This document shows positions 43,415 through 51,494 of a DNA stretch of 53,661 nucleotides, piece after piece. The stretch is from an uncultured Clostridium sp. (GTDB taxonomy: Bacteria > Bacillota > Clostridia > TANB77 > CAG-508): assembly GCA_900553015.1 (NCBI GenBank), contig USBY01000009.1:1-53661 (forward strand). Direction: 5' to 3'. Under the pieces are notes generated by a model, which was not told the DNA's origin, made no database searches, and was given only the letters and a program-made list of their open reading frames with translations. The position numbers and the translations under genes are program-made. Every line of letters starts with the position of its first letter. Positions within the stretch are counted from its first letter, which is position 1.

Positions 43415-43427
43415 TCATTTATAAATA

Positions 43428-43462
43428 AAGAAAACGTAGCAATTAATTTGCTACGTTTTCTT
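43428..43462. terminator. Bidirectional terminator between rpe and the bactofilin-like gene
   Basis: A perfect 15-bp stem (43428-43442 with 43448-43462) with a five-base loop. It covers the last codons of the minus-strand gene. Confidence 0.85.
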
Positions 43463-44594
43463 CACTTTTTACTTCTTTATGTTTATGTCCATTAAAAAAT
43501 AAATTATAAATAATAATTCCAAATCCTAAAATAGAAATAAATATTGTTACTACAATTCCTACAAAAGGTATCATTTTTAAAGCACCAATTACAACTGCAA
43601 TTAATATTGCTAGTAAATATTCTAATGGCATTTTAGAGAACTTTTTGTTATTATAAATTCTTCTAGCCAAAATTGATGCAAATATGTATGGAGAAATTCC
43701 AATCATAAATATGTATAGCATTAATAGTAATAATCCAGCACTAAATCCTATTTGTGCAGCAATAAGTATAATAGATAAAATAGGAATAGCAATTAAAGCA
43801 ATTAGACCAGCTAAAAATACTTTTCCAAATTTATGTGATAAACAAGAAGAAGCTTTTTCTAAACTACTCTCTAAGAAAAATCTATAAAGTAGATATACTA
43901 AACTTGCTGCAAATATACTATTTACAATATTTATAATTATGCTCCAAATTGTAGTTCCTGTATTTGATGAAGTTGATGTAGTTAAATGAGTAATTTCTCC
44001 ACCAACTGAACCACTAGGAAATTCTACTTCATTTTCAGAAACATATGTTAGTTTACCACTAATAGAACCTTGTACTGAATCTTTAGATATGATAAATTCT
44101 GGTGCATATACATATGCATTTCTTCCTACATTACCTTGTAAAGTTAATTTTTGAGTCATGGCATATAAATCTCTAAAAGGACCATAGCCTTCAGGTATGT
44201 TAAGTTCATTACAAACAGCATATAGTGAAGTTGCTGAAGTATTAAAGTCTATTTTATTCGCTACTATATAAGCGTTTGAATTTATGTAAGATTGTTCACC
44301 AAAAGTAACATTACTTGCACAAACAAATAAATCTCCATCAACTTCTCCGTTTATTGTAACATTCTTTCCAAAGATATAAACATTTCCATCAACGATTTGA
44401 TTCATATTAATATCATCTCCATATAAATACAAATCATCATCGACCACTGTAGTTGTATTTTCAGAAGAATCTACTGCATATGGTGTTGCTGTTACATCTT
44501 CTTGTGTTTCATTTGTATCTGCAAAACATGTTGTAGTAATTGATAATATAATAACTAGAAACAAAGTTATTATAAAGTTTTTTAATTTTTTCAT
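43443..44594 (-). CDS. Secreted bactofilin-like beta-helix fused to membrane domain
   Basis: A 383-residue protein with a signal peptide (about residues 1-26, ending CFA). A repeat region (about 50-200) follows, with the D-G-x-V-x-I-x-G-x-x-V-x-I-x-G pattern of polymer-forming bactofilins. Four or five membrane helices (about 215-370) and a short K/E tail complete it. Unlike cytoplasmic bactofilins the repeats should face outwards. The start at 44594 has AGGAGG upstream and is preferred over one 30 bases earlier. It is probably monocistronic, with its own leader. The function is unknown; a surface scaffold is possible. Confidence 0.78.
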   Translation of the reverse strand: MKKLKNFIITLFLVIILSITTTCFADTNETQEDVTATPYAVDSSENTTTVVDDDLYLYGDDINMNQIVDGNVYIFGKNVTINGEVDGDLFVCASNVTFGEQSYINSNAYIVANKIDFNTSATSLYAVCNELNIPEGYGPFRDLYAMTQKLTLQGNVGRNAYVYAPEFIISKDSVQGSISGKLTYVSENEVEFPSGSVGGEITHLTTSTSSNTGTTIWSIIINIVNSIFAASLVYLLYRFFLESSLEKASSCLSHKFGKVFLAGLIALIAIPILSIILIAAQIGFSAGLLLLMLYIFMIGISPYIFASILARRIYNNKKFSKMPLEYLLAILIAVVIGALKMIPFVGIVVTIFISILGFGIIIYNLFFNGHKHKEVKSEENVAN

Positions 44595-44659
44595 TGGTAT
44601 ACCTCCTAAAATTACTTTAATCAAAATATATATTATGAGTTTTTATTTGTCAATACAAA

Positions 44660-45301
44660 TTAAACTTTGTGTTCTGATTTATATTTTTTGCAGAATTGTT
44701 TAATCGTACAATTATCGCAATTAGGGTTTCTGGCCATACAAGTATTTCTGCCATGCCATACAAAAAGATGGTTAATATCTTTTAAATATTCTTTAGGAAA
44801 TATTTTTAATAAATCTTGTTCTATTTTTGTAGGTTCTTTTTCACTTGAAAGACCTATCCTATTGGAAATCCTTTTTGCGTGTGTATCAACAGCAATACCG
44901 TTTGCGATACCAAAAACTTCTAATAAAATTACATTTGCACTCTTTCTACCAACACCTGGAAGGGTTATAAGATCATCCATAGTATTTGGAACGATTCCAT
45001 TAAAATCATTCAGAATTTTATTAGCACAAGCACGCGCATTTTTTGCTTTATTTTTATAAAATCCACAAGGATGAATTATTTCTTCTAATTCACGTATATC
45101 ACAATTTGCAAAATCTTCAATTGTTGGATATTTCTTAAATAATGCAGGTGTAATTAAATTAACTCTTTCATCTGTACATTGTGCTGATAGCATTACAGCA
45201 ATTACTAATTGAAAAGGTGTTTTAAAATCTAAACTACAAGTTGCATCAGGATAGGTATCTTTTAATATTTGAACTAGTTCTATAGCATCTTTTTTTCTCA
45301 T
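44660..45301 (-). CDS. nth: Endonuclease III
   Basis: Base-excision repair glycosylase/AP lyase for oxidised pyrimidines. It is 213 residues from the ATG at 45301, which has AAAGGAGG upstream. A start 48 bases earlier lacks one. The helix-hairpin-helix LPGVGRKSA with catalytic K120, D139 in VDTHAKR, and the 4Fe-4S ligands C188, C195, C198 and C204 match E. coli Nth spacing. It is transcribed opposite to the following small genes. Confidence 0.96.
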   Translation of the reverse strand: MRKKDAIELVQILKDTYPDATCSLDFKTPFQLVIAVMLSAQCTDERVNLITPALFKKYPTIEDFANCDIRELEEIIHPCGFYKNKAKNARACANKILNDFNGIVPNTMDDLITLPGVGRKSANVILLEVFGIANGIAVDTHAKRISNRIGLSSEKEPTKIEQDLLKIFPKEYLKDINHLFVWHGRNTCMARNPNCDNCTIKQFCKKYKSEHKV

Positions 45302-45408
45302 AATTAGCCTCCTTTTACGACAAATTATATCATAATTATTTATCAACATAAAGTAATCACATGAATAATTATTTTTTCATATTATATAAAAAAAGGAGGT
45401 AATACTTT

Positions 45409-45558
45409 ATGTGTAAAATATTGAAAAAGACTTTGGCTGTAATATTAATAGGTTTAGGAATTGGAATATTATTGGTGTTATTACTTCCTTTTGCTGGGTG
45501 GCTTTTTGTAATAGGTGTTGCAATTATTATAGTTGGAATTATATGGCTTTCTAATTAA
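45409..45558 (+). CDS. 49-residue hydrophobic peptide upstream of spoVM
   Basis: A small gene with ATG at 45409 and a strong AAGGAGGT site ten bases upstream. The product begins MCKILKKT and then has two hydrophobic stretches (about residues 9-27 and 31-47) broken by a proline near 27. It is probably a membrane peptide. It lies 42 bases before spoVM on the same strand, so the two are likely co-transcribed. I do not know a named family. A role in the spore envelope is inference from position only. Confidence 0.7.
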   Translation: MCKILKKTLAVILIGLGIGILLVLLLPFAGWLFVIGVAIIIVGIIWLSN

Positions 45559-45600
45559 CAACTATAAATATAGAAAACAATTGAAAAGGAGGAGATAGGA

Positions 45601-45675
45601 ATGACAATTGTTGTAAAGAAAGTTCCAAAATTTTTAAGAGGATTTGTAAAATTAATATTTAGGATTAAGGATTAA
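45601..45675 (+). CDS. spoVM: Stage V sporulation protein M (24 residues)
   Basis: SpoVM is an amphipathic peptide of about 26 residues that recognises the curved forespore membrane and anchors SpoIVA to start coat assembly. The 24-residue product here, MTIVVKKVPKFLRGFVKLIFR and then IKD, aligns with Bacillus SpoVM: proline at position 9, then KFL, a hydrophobic-basic helix and a charged end. A strong AAGGAGGAG site lies ten bases before the ATG. It is next to rpmB and near recG, the same place as in Bacillus, where spoVM precedes rpmB. It is short enough to be missed by gene callers. Confidence 0.88.
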   Translation: MTIVVKKVPKFLRGFVKLIFRIKD

Positions 45676-45680
45676 TACAT

Positions 45681-45714
45681 AAAAATATCGCCAGATTGCT
45701 CTGACGATATTTTT
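45681..45714 (+). terminator. Terminator after spoVM
   Basis: A 15-bp stem with one mismatch and a four-base loop, ending in TTTT. Confidence 0.75.
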
Positions 45715-45727
45715 AATATATATCATG

Positions 45728-45754
45728 AAAAAAAGGGTTATTCTATAATAACCC
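45728..45754 (-). terminator. Terminator of rpmB
   Basis: On the minus strand GGGTTATT and AATAACCC form a stem around four bases, followed by seven T residues. Confidence 0.8.
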
Positions 45755-45770
45755 ACAAATAGTATATAAA

Positions 45771-45968
45771 CTAAGCTCTTTTAACTTTTCCAGAACGTAA
45801 ACATTTTGCACATACTTTAATTTTCTTTGGTTGACCATCTACTATAGTTTTTACAGTTCTTAAATTTGGTTTCCAAGTTCTTGAAGCTCTATTACTAACG
45901 TGAGAACGTGTTATGCTAAGTTTGTTTCCATGAGATAATGTTTTTTCACAAATTGCACATTTTGCCAT
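45771..45968 (-). CDS. rpmB: 50S ribosomal protein L28
   Basis: A 65-residue large-subunit protein. It is the zinc-binding form, with C4/C7 and C53/C56 as the CxxC pairs. A zinc-free paralogue would be expected to lack these. An AGGAGG site precedes the ATG on the minus strand. It is transcribed opposite to spoVM and recG, as in Bacillus. Confidence 0.96.
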   Translation of the reverse strand: MAKCAICEKTLSHGNKLSITRSHVSNRASRTWKPNLRTVKTIVDGQPKKIKVCAKCLRSGKVKRA

Positions 45969-46100
45969 GATTTATTGCACCTCCTATTAAGATAATAAAT
46001 TGACTGTTTATAATCTTACCATATAATAACAAAAAAAACAAGACTTTTTATAAAAAATAGTATATAATATACAAAATTACACTTCAATTAGGAGGTAAAA

Positions 46101-48152
46101 ATGGCAGATTTAAGCAAAGAAGTACAATATATAAAAGGTGTTGGTCCTAATAGAGTAAAGCTTCTAAATAATCTAAATATTTTTACGCTAAAAGATTTAA
46201 TTACATATTATCCAAGAGATTATGAAGATAGAAGTAAACCTGTAAAGATAGAAGATTTAGTAGATGGTGAAGAAGCTCTAATTGCTGCAATACCAGTTGC
46301 TAGAATGAATGAAACAAGAATAAGAAATAGAAAAATGGTTATATATAAACTTATAGTAGAGGATGAAACAGGAAGATGTTTAATTACTTGGTATAACCAA
46401 AGCTATTTAAAGAATAAATTTAAGGTTGGAGAAATTTATCACTTTTTTGGTAAGGTAAAAAGAATTCAAAATAGGATTGAAATGGTATCACCTGTTTTTG
46501 ATGAAGAAACTAAAAATAAAAATACAGGAAAAATAATACCTATATATCCGCTAACATATAATTTATCTCAAAATGTGTTAAGAGGAATAATAGAAAATGC
46601 AATTACATTAGTTAATAATTCATTACCAGAAACATTACCAAAATACATTTTAGATGAATATAAATTGTTAGGAATAAATGAGTCTATACATAAAATACAC
46701 TTTCCAGAGAATTTTGATGAATTTGAAAAGGCAAGAAAAAGGCTAGTATTTGAAGAATTATTGGGGATGCAACTTGCTCTATTAAATTTAAAGAACAAAT
46801 ATGAAGCAGATACTAATGGTATTCAGTTTGATAAAAATGTAAAGATGTCAGATGTAATTAATGTTCTTCCTTTTAAATTAACTAAAGCTCAATTAAGAGT
46901 TTTAGAAGAAATAGATAAAGATATGGAAAGCAATAAAAACATGAATAGATTATTACAAGGAGATGTTGGATCTGGGAAAACAGCAGTTTCAATTATTGCA
47001 TCATATAAAGCTGTTAAATGTGGATATCAAGTAGCAATTATGGCACCAACAGCAATTCTTGCTAGCCAACATTTGGAGAGTTTTAAAGAAATATTAGATC
47101 AATTTGGAATTAGATGTGAACTTTTAATTTCTAGTATAACAAAAAAGAAAAAAGAAGAGATTTTAGAAAAATTAAGAAATGGCGAAATAGATATATTAAT
47201 AGGTACACATGCATTATTAGAAGAAAATGTAGTGTTTAAAAATTTAGGTTTTGTAGTAACAGATGAGCAACACAGATTTGGTGTAAAGCAACGTACTACA
47301 ATAGTAGAAAAGGGACAAAACCCAGATGTATTAGTTATGACAGCAACTCCTATTCCAAGAACGTTAGCTTTAATTTTATATGGTGATTTGGATATATCTA
47401 TAATTGATGAATTACCTCCAAACAGAAAGAAAATTGATACTTTTGCCGTTACAAAAGGAATGGAAGAAAGGGTAAACAACTTTATAAAAAAACAAGTTGA
47501 TGAAGGTAGACAAGCATATATTGTATGTCCATTAGTAGAAGAAAATGAAGAAATGAATTTAAAATCTGTAACAGCCTTGGCGGAAAAATATAAAAATGAA
47601 GTGTTTAAAGATTACAGAGTAGAATATTTGCATGGAAAAATGAAAAATAAAGAAAAAGACGAAATTATGGAAAGATTTAAAAATGGTGATATTGATATTC
47701 TAATCTCTACTACTGTAATTGAGGTTGGTGTAAATGTTCCAAATGCAAGTTTAATGGTTGTTGAAAATGCCGAAAGATTTGGATTGGCACAATTGCATCA
47801 GTTAAGAGGAAGAGTTGGAAGAGGCGAATACCAATCTTATTGTATTTTAAAATACCAAGGAAATTCAGATGTTATTAGAAAAAGAATGAAGGTTATGACA
47901 GATACAAATGATGGATTTATAATTTCGGAAAAAGATTTAGAACTTCGTGGTAGTGGAGAATTCTTTGGAACAAGACAACATGGGCTTCCAGAATTTAAGA
48001 TTGCAAACCTTTTTGAAGATATGCCTGTATTAAAGCAAGTTCAAGCATTAGCTATAAAAATAACAGAAGAAGACCCTAAATTAGAGTTAGAAAAAAATAA
48101 AGAATTACGATTATTAATAGAAGAGAAATTTAAAAATAGAGTAGAGATATAA
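46101..48152 (+). CDS. recG: ATP-dependent DNA helicase RecG
   Basis: Branch-migrating helicase that regresses stalled forks. It is 683 residues. The N-terminal wedge/OB domain covers about 1-220, the Walker A motif is LQGDVGSGKTA, motif II is DEQH in VTDEQHRFGVKQR, motif III is TATPIPRTLAL and motif VI is QLRGRVGRG. The C-terminal TRG region is present. AGGAGG precedes the ATG. The yloU, yloV and sda genes that separate rpmB from recG in Bacillus are missing here. Confidence 0.96.
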   Translation: MADLSKEVQYIKGVGPNRVKLLNNLNIFTLKDLITYYPRDYEDRSKPVKIEDLVDGEEALIAAIPVARMNETRIRNRKMVIYKLIVEDETGRCLITWYNQSYLKNKFKVGEIYHFFGKVKRIQNRIEMVSPVFDEETKNKNTGKIIPIYPLTYNLSQNVLRGIIENAITLVNNSLPETLPKYILDEYKLLGINESIHKIHFPENFDEFEKARKRLVFEELLGMQLALLNLKNKYEADTNGIQFDKNVKMSDVINVLPFKLTKAQLRVLEEIDKDMESNKNMNRLLQGDVGSGKTAVSIIASYKAVKCGYQVAIMAPTAILASQHLESFKEILDQFGIRCELLISSITKKKKEEILEKLRNGEIDILIGTHALLEENVVFKNLGFVVTDEQHRFGVKQRTTIVEKGQNPDVLVMTATPIPRTLALILYGDLDISIIDELPPNRKKIDTFAVTKGMEERVNNFIKKQVDEGRQAYIVCPLVEENEEMNLKSVTALAEKYKNEVFKDYRVEYLHGKMKNKEKDEIMERFKNGDIDILISTTVIEVGVNVPNASLMVVENAERFGLAQLHQLRGRVGRGEYQSYCILKYQGNSDVIRKRMKVMTDTNDGFIISEKDLELRGSGEFFGTRQHGLPEFKIANLFEDMPVLKQVQALAIKITEEDPKLELEKNKELRLLIEEKFKNRVEI

Positions 48153-48160
48153 TTAATTTG

Positions 48161-48195
48161 ACTAGTCCGTATTAGATTGATATAGGGCTAGTTTT
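48161..48195 (+). terminator. Terminator after recG
   Basis: ACTAGTCC pairs with GGGCTAGT (one G-U) around a 16-base loop, then TTTT. Confidence 0.6.
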
Positions 48196-48255
48196 GTGGT
48201 ATAGCGACAGGAATAGGCTCTTTATATTATGAACTATGAAAAGAAGAGTAATGTA

Positions 48256-48284
48256 TTTACAATATTATGTAAATATGATAAAAT
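48256..48284 (+). promoter_or_regulatory. Promoter of the 48354 gene
   Basis: TTTACA and TAAAAT with a 17-base spacer, 69 bases before the start codon. Confidence 0.5.
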
Positions 48285-48312
48285 ATAAAATGGAACCAAA
48301 AACAGTAATTAA

Positions 48313-48329
48313 TTCTTGCAATGCAAGAA
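48313..48329. promoter_or_regulatory. Small leader palindrome before the 48354 gene
   Basis: TTCTTGC, AAT, GCAAGAA: a perfect 7-bp hairpin in the 5' leader, upstream of the ribosome binding site. It may act on translation or bind a regulator. Confidence 0.4.
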
Positions 48330-48353
48330 GCACTAAAGAAAGGGGCAATTTAT

Positions 48354-49004
48354 ATGTCTAAAGAAACAAATGAAAAATTAAATGAAAAACGGAGTCGATA
48401 TTCGTCTGTCTCAATAATTATGAGACAGTTGTATGGTAGCAAACTAGCATATCTCCCGGGATATATCTTATTACAGGATGTTATATATAAACATCTAGAA
48501 AAAGGAGATATGTCCATAGATGATTTAGTGGCATGGGCAGCAAAAAAATTTACCTTCTCAATTTCTCAAGAAGATGCATACGAAGAGATTTTGCAGGTAA
48601 TAACACAAAATCTTCCGGAATTAGAAGAAGAGCCGGAAAACGATAAAAGAACATCAAAAACAAAATACCTATTGCAAAATGTCGTTAGAGAAGCTACAGA
48701 TCTGTATGAGAAACAAACGACATATGCAGCAATAAGTGAAGCTGTTCGGGAAATGAAATTTCCGGATAGTGTACAGAGCATAGCTATCGTTGAACAAGAT
48801 GTAATAAAAATCCTGTTCGAGATAAAAAGAGGTAAAACTCTTGAAGAAGCGATTTATAAAATTGCGGAAGAAGAGGCTGAACCAGGACCACATGCTAAGA
48901 GAGAAGAGAGAAAGGCAAAAATTAAGGAGAGGTTGCGAAACACAATACTTCTAGTATTTCCGTCGGAAATGGAAATGCTGGAGTTTGCCGAAACAATTGA
49001 GTAG
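48354..49004 (+). CDS. Unknown helical protein, codon-atypical
   Basis: A 216-residue soluble, mostly helical protein with an acidic middle and a charged E/K-rich C-terminal third. The N-terminal segment with L-x-G-S-K-L-A-Y-L-P-G-Y-I-L-L-Q-D faintly recalls the GY-x-L-x-A-I part of the Spo0A DNA-binding domain, too weak to name. The ATG at 48354 has AAAGGGG upstream and is preferred over one at 48321. CGG, CGA, TCG and CTC codons and about 40% G+C set it apart from recG. It has its own promoter and hairpin terminator, as expected for an acquired unit. Confidence 0.72.
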   Translation: MSKETNEKLNEKRSRYSSVSIIMRQLYGSKLAYLPGYILLQDVIYKHLEKGDMSIDDLVAWAAKKFTFSISQEDAYEEILQVITQNLPELEEEPENDKRTSKTKYLLQNVVREATDLYEKQTTYAAISEAVREMKFPDSVQSIAIVEQDVIKILFEIKRGKTLEEAIYKIAEEEAEPGPHAKREERKAKIKERLRNTILLVFPSEMEMLEFAETIE

Positions 49005-49024
49005 CGACTTCAAAAAATAATACT

Positions 49025-49063
49025 AAGAGCCTACAGGATATGTTAAATATCTTGTAGGCTCTT
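49025..49063. terminator. Long hairpin after the 48354 gene
   Basis: A 17-bp stem with one G-U pair (49025-49041 with 49047-49063) and a five-base loop. Only a weak T-tail follows. Confidence 0.7.
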
Positions 49064-49169
49064 GGTAATTTATGCAAAATATGAAGAATTAGATAGTAAT
49101 TTATTGACTTTTATAAAGAAAATAAATAAAATAAAGATATAGTGAAAAATATAAAAAAGGATGTAAAAA

Positions 49170-49367
49170 ATGGATGTAAAAATTATATTATCAATTGTAG
49201 GAGCATTAATATCATTAGCAGCTGTTGTTTTAATATATAATGCTCGAAAAATTGTAAGAGAGAGATTTAGTTTTGGAGACCAAAACAGTGGAACTTTAGC
49301 AGTAAAAACTATTGGAATGGTCTTATTTTGTGTAGGAATGTTAATAATATTTTTTAATTTAACATAA
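49170..49367 (+). CDS. 65-residue two-helix membrane protein
   Basis: Two membrane helices (about residues 4-22 and 45-63) are joined by a basic loop (RKIVRERFSFGDQNSG). No named family is known to me. It lies 21 bases before a second small membrane protein on the same strand, so they are likely co-transcribed. AAAAAGGATG is the ribosome binding site. Confidence 0.72.
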   Translation: MDVKIILSIVGALISLAAVVLIYNARKIVRERFSFGDQNSGTLAVKTIGMVLFCVGMLIIFFNLT

Positions 49368-49388
49368 GAAACGAGGGGGAATTTACAA

Positions 49389-49868
49389 ATGAAACAATTA
49401 AGTTCAATTCTATCATTGCTTTTTGCAGGGCTATTTTGGGTATTTAGAGTAGTACTTGCGTATACAACTGCAACAGGAAAGGATTTAGGATTTCCAGTAC
49501 AAGATTTTACAACAGAAGTAGTTTTACTATTCGTGGTTTTAATATTACTTGTATTTATTTATAAAAGAAATTTAATAGCGGGAATAATATATTTATTAGT
49601 ATATGCTGGATATTTTGGACCACAATTATTTAATGCAATTATGACTGTCGCAACAGCTGATGCAGGAGTTGATATTTATACATATGATACAATATTAGCA
49701 TCTACAATAGGTATAGCAGTCGCATTATTCGCATTCTTAAATATATTAGTTGATAAGAATAGAGCAGCACATCCAACAGATAAGAAAACAGATTGGTTTT
49801 ATAAAAACGAGCAATATGATAGAAAATTAGATGATAGAGCAGATAAAAATAATTATAGGACTTTATAA
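49389..49868 (+). CDS. 159-residue four-helix membrane protein
   Basis: Helices lie at about residues 8-26, 42-60, 63-82 and 100-122. They are followed by a charged cytoplasmic tail with WFYKNEQYDRKLDDRADKNN. Aromatic and charged residues are concentrated in the tail, which suggests a binding surface. No family is recognised. A GAGGGGG site is well spaced. It forms a pair with the 49170 gene. Confidence 0.72.
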   Translation: MKQLSSILSLLFAGLFWVFRVVLAYTTATGKDLGFPVQDFTTEVVLLFVVLILLVFIYKRNLIAGIIYLLVYAGYFGPQLFNAIMTVATADAGVDIYTYDTILASTIGIAVALFAFLNILVDKNRAAHPTDKKTDWFYKNEQYDRKLDDRADKNNYRTL

Positions 49869-49908
49869 TTTATAAAATAGATGGCTATTTATAAGGCAAA
49901 TTTTTAAG

Positions 49909-49936
49909 GGGCAGACTAACAAAAAATAGTCTGTCC
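49909..49936 (+). terminator. Hairpin after the small membrane pair
   Basis: A 10-bp stem with one G-U pair and an eight-base loop. There is no strong T-tract. Confidence 0.45.
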
Positions 49937-49966
49937 TAATTTATATCTAATAAAAGGGGAAAATTT

Positions 49967-50668
49967 ATGAAAAAGAAAAAAATAGTAGAAAAAATTTTAA
50001 TAATAGTTTTATTTTGTGTGGTACTAATATTAGAGAATGTATATTATCATATTCAAATTGAGTCGATAAAGAGCAATCTGGATATTATAGAAGAATCATT
50101 AAGTGAAATTATAGATGAGGGAAACTTTGGTGGTGTAAGATACATCGATGAACTTAAAACATATACCTATGTAAATTTAAGAATAAATATGCCATTAAAT
50201 TTAACAGACCTAGAAAACTATTTTGAAGAGCCAATACAAAATAACATGAATAAAAACGATATAGGTGAAATAACTGGAGATGGAATGCCGTTAGATGATG
50301 ATGGAATTCCATATGCAGCAGATATAGAAATTGAAGTAGAAAAATCGGATATAGATGAATTAAAAAATATATTAAATTTGTATAAACTTCCAAGTGGTAG
50401 TTACTTAGAAATTGATGGAGAAGTGGTAGAAGAATATGGTGATTTAAATGTAGTGGAATTACAAGTGGATAATCTAAGTAAAGAAAGAGCAGAAAAGGTA
50501 TATAATGATTTAAAAGAAAAAATGAAGGATAAGTATGTATATACTTCTGTATATAATTATAATTATGGTAAGATTGAGAGAATATATTTTTGTGGAGAGA
50601 ATATGGAAGAAATGCAAGGAATAATAGATCAATATATAGAAGAAAATAATATCGAAAATATTATTTAG
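49967..50668 (+). CDS. Membrane-anchored acidic protein, unknown
   Basis: A 233-residue protein with a lysine-rich start, one signal anchor (about residues 9-28) and an acidic outside domain rich in I, E, D and Y. Two similar segments (near 65-130 and 150-215) may be repeats of one alpha/beta unit. No catalytic motif is seen. An AAAGGGG site precedes the ATG, and a terminator follows. Composition is host-like. Confidence 0.72.
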   Translation: MKKKKIVEKILIIVLFCVVLILENVYYHIQIESIKSNLDIIEESLSEIIDEGNFGGVRYIDELKTYTYVNLRINMPLNLTDLENYFEEPIQNNMNKNDIGEITGDGMPLDDDGIPYAADIEIEVEKSDIDELKNILNLYKLPSGSYLEIDGEVVEEYGDLNVVELQVDNLSKERAEKVYNDLKEKMKDKYVYTSVYNYNYGKIERIYFCGENMEEMQGIIDQYIEENNIENII

Positions 50669-50672
50669 TGTT

Positions 50673-50706
50673 AAAGCAGGCTATTCAAGAGATAGCTTGC
50701 TTTTTT
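50673..50706 (+). terminator. Terminator
   Basis: A 12-bp stem with one G-U pair (50673-50684 with 50692-50703) and a T-tract. Confidence 0.75.
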
Positions 50707-50743
50707 ATGTAAAATAGCATATAATATTGTCGCAAAAGAATGA

Positions 50744-50766
50744 CCAAATATTTAAAGGATATTTGG
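50744..50766. promoter_or_regulatory. Inverted repeat before the kinase-rbgA operon
   Basis: CCAAATAT and ATATTTGG flank seven bases, 60 bases before the start codon. It could be an operator or a leader hairpin. Confidence 0.4.
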
Positions 50767-50825
50767 TAATAAGATAGATGTAAAACATAATTAATATAAA
50801 AGAAAATAAGGAGAATTAATATCTT

Positions 50826-51494
50826 ATGAAGATAGAGCAATTGGTAAAAAAGATAGTAAATATTTGCAAAAATAATGACTTAAATAAGATATACATATGT
50901 GGGAATGGAGCAAGTGGTAAAACTACACTTAGCAAAAAAATCCGAGAGGAAGCATTAAAATATGGTAATGTGAATTTAATTTCAACAGATGATTTTCTAG
51001 CAAATACAAAAATGAGAGTAAATGCGGTAAGTAATTGGATTGAAAATGAAACCAAATATACAGGAAGATTCACATCATCTAATTATGAGTCATATTTTTT
51101 AAAAAATGTTTATGAAATTATATACAATATTGACCATGGTGTAGATTGTTTCTATTTTCCTAAAAGATATAAAGAAAAGAATAATATAAGACAATTAAAA
51201 GCAAATTACTTTTTAACAATTATAGAAGGCGTAGGTACAGTGTTTTTAGAAAAGGAACAAAATAAATCTTTAACAATATTTTTAAAATGCGATAAAGAAA
51301 ATGAAATAAAAAGAAGAAAATCTAGAACAGAGCAATTAAATAGAGATCCAATAGAATTATATGATGAAGAAAGAAGTAGTCAATTTAGAGTAAATGTATT
51401 AAGTCATATAAATGAATTTGATTTAATTGTAGAAAATGATGAAGATTTTAATTATACAATACTAAATAAAGGAAGTGATAAATTTGAACATTAA
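50826..51494 (+). CDS. P-loop kinase, uridine kinase-like
   Basis: A 222-residue protein with the Walker A motif GNGASGKTT (about residues 23-31) followed by DDFLAN, an arrangement seen in uridine kinase and related small-molecule kinases. The LID-like R-R-K-S-R segment lies near 160. The substrate is unclear, as classical uridine kinase motifs are only partly present. AAGGAG precedes the ATG. It overlaps the TTG start of rbgA by 11 bases, so expression is coupled to ribosome assembly genes. Confidence 0.78.
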   Translation: MKIEQLVKKIVNICKNNDLNKIYICGNGASGKTTLSKKIREEALKYGNVNLISTDDFLANTKMRVNAVSNWIENETKYTGRFTSSNYESYFLKNVYEIIYNIDHGVDCFYFPKRYKEKNNIRQLKANYFLTIIEGVGTVFLEKEQNKSLTIFLKCDKENEIKRRKSRTEQLNRDPIELYDEERSSQFRVNVLSHINEFDLIVENDEDFNYTILNKGSDKFEH

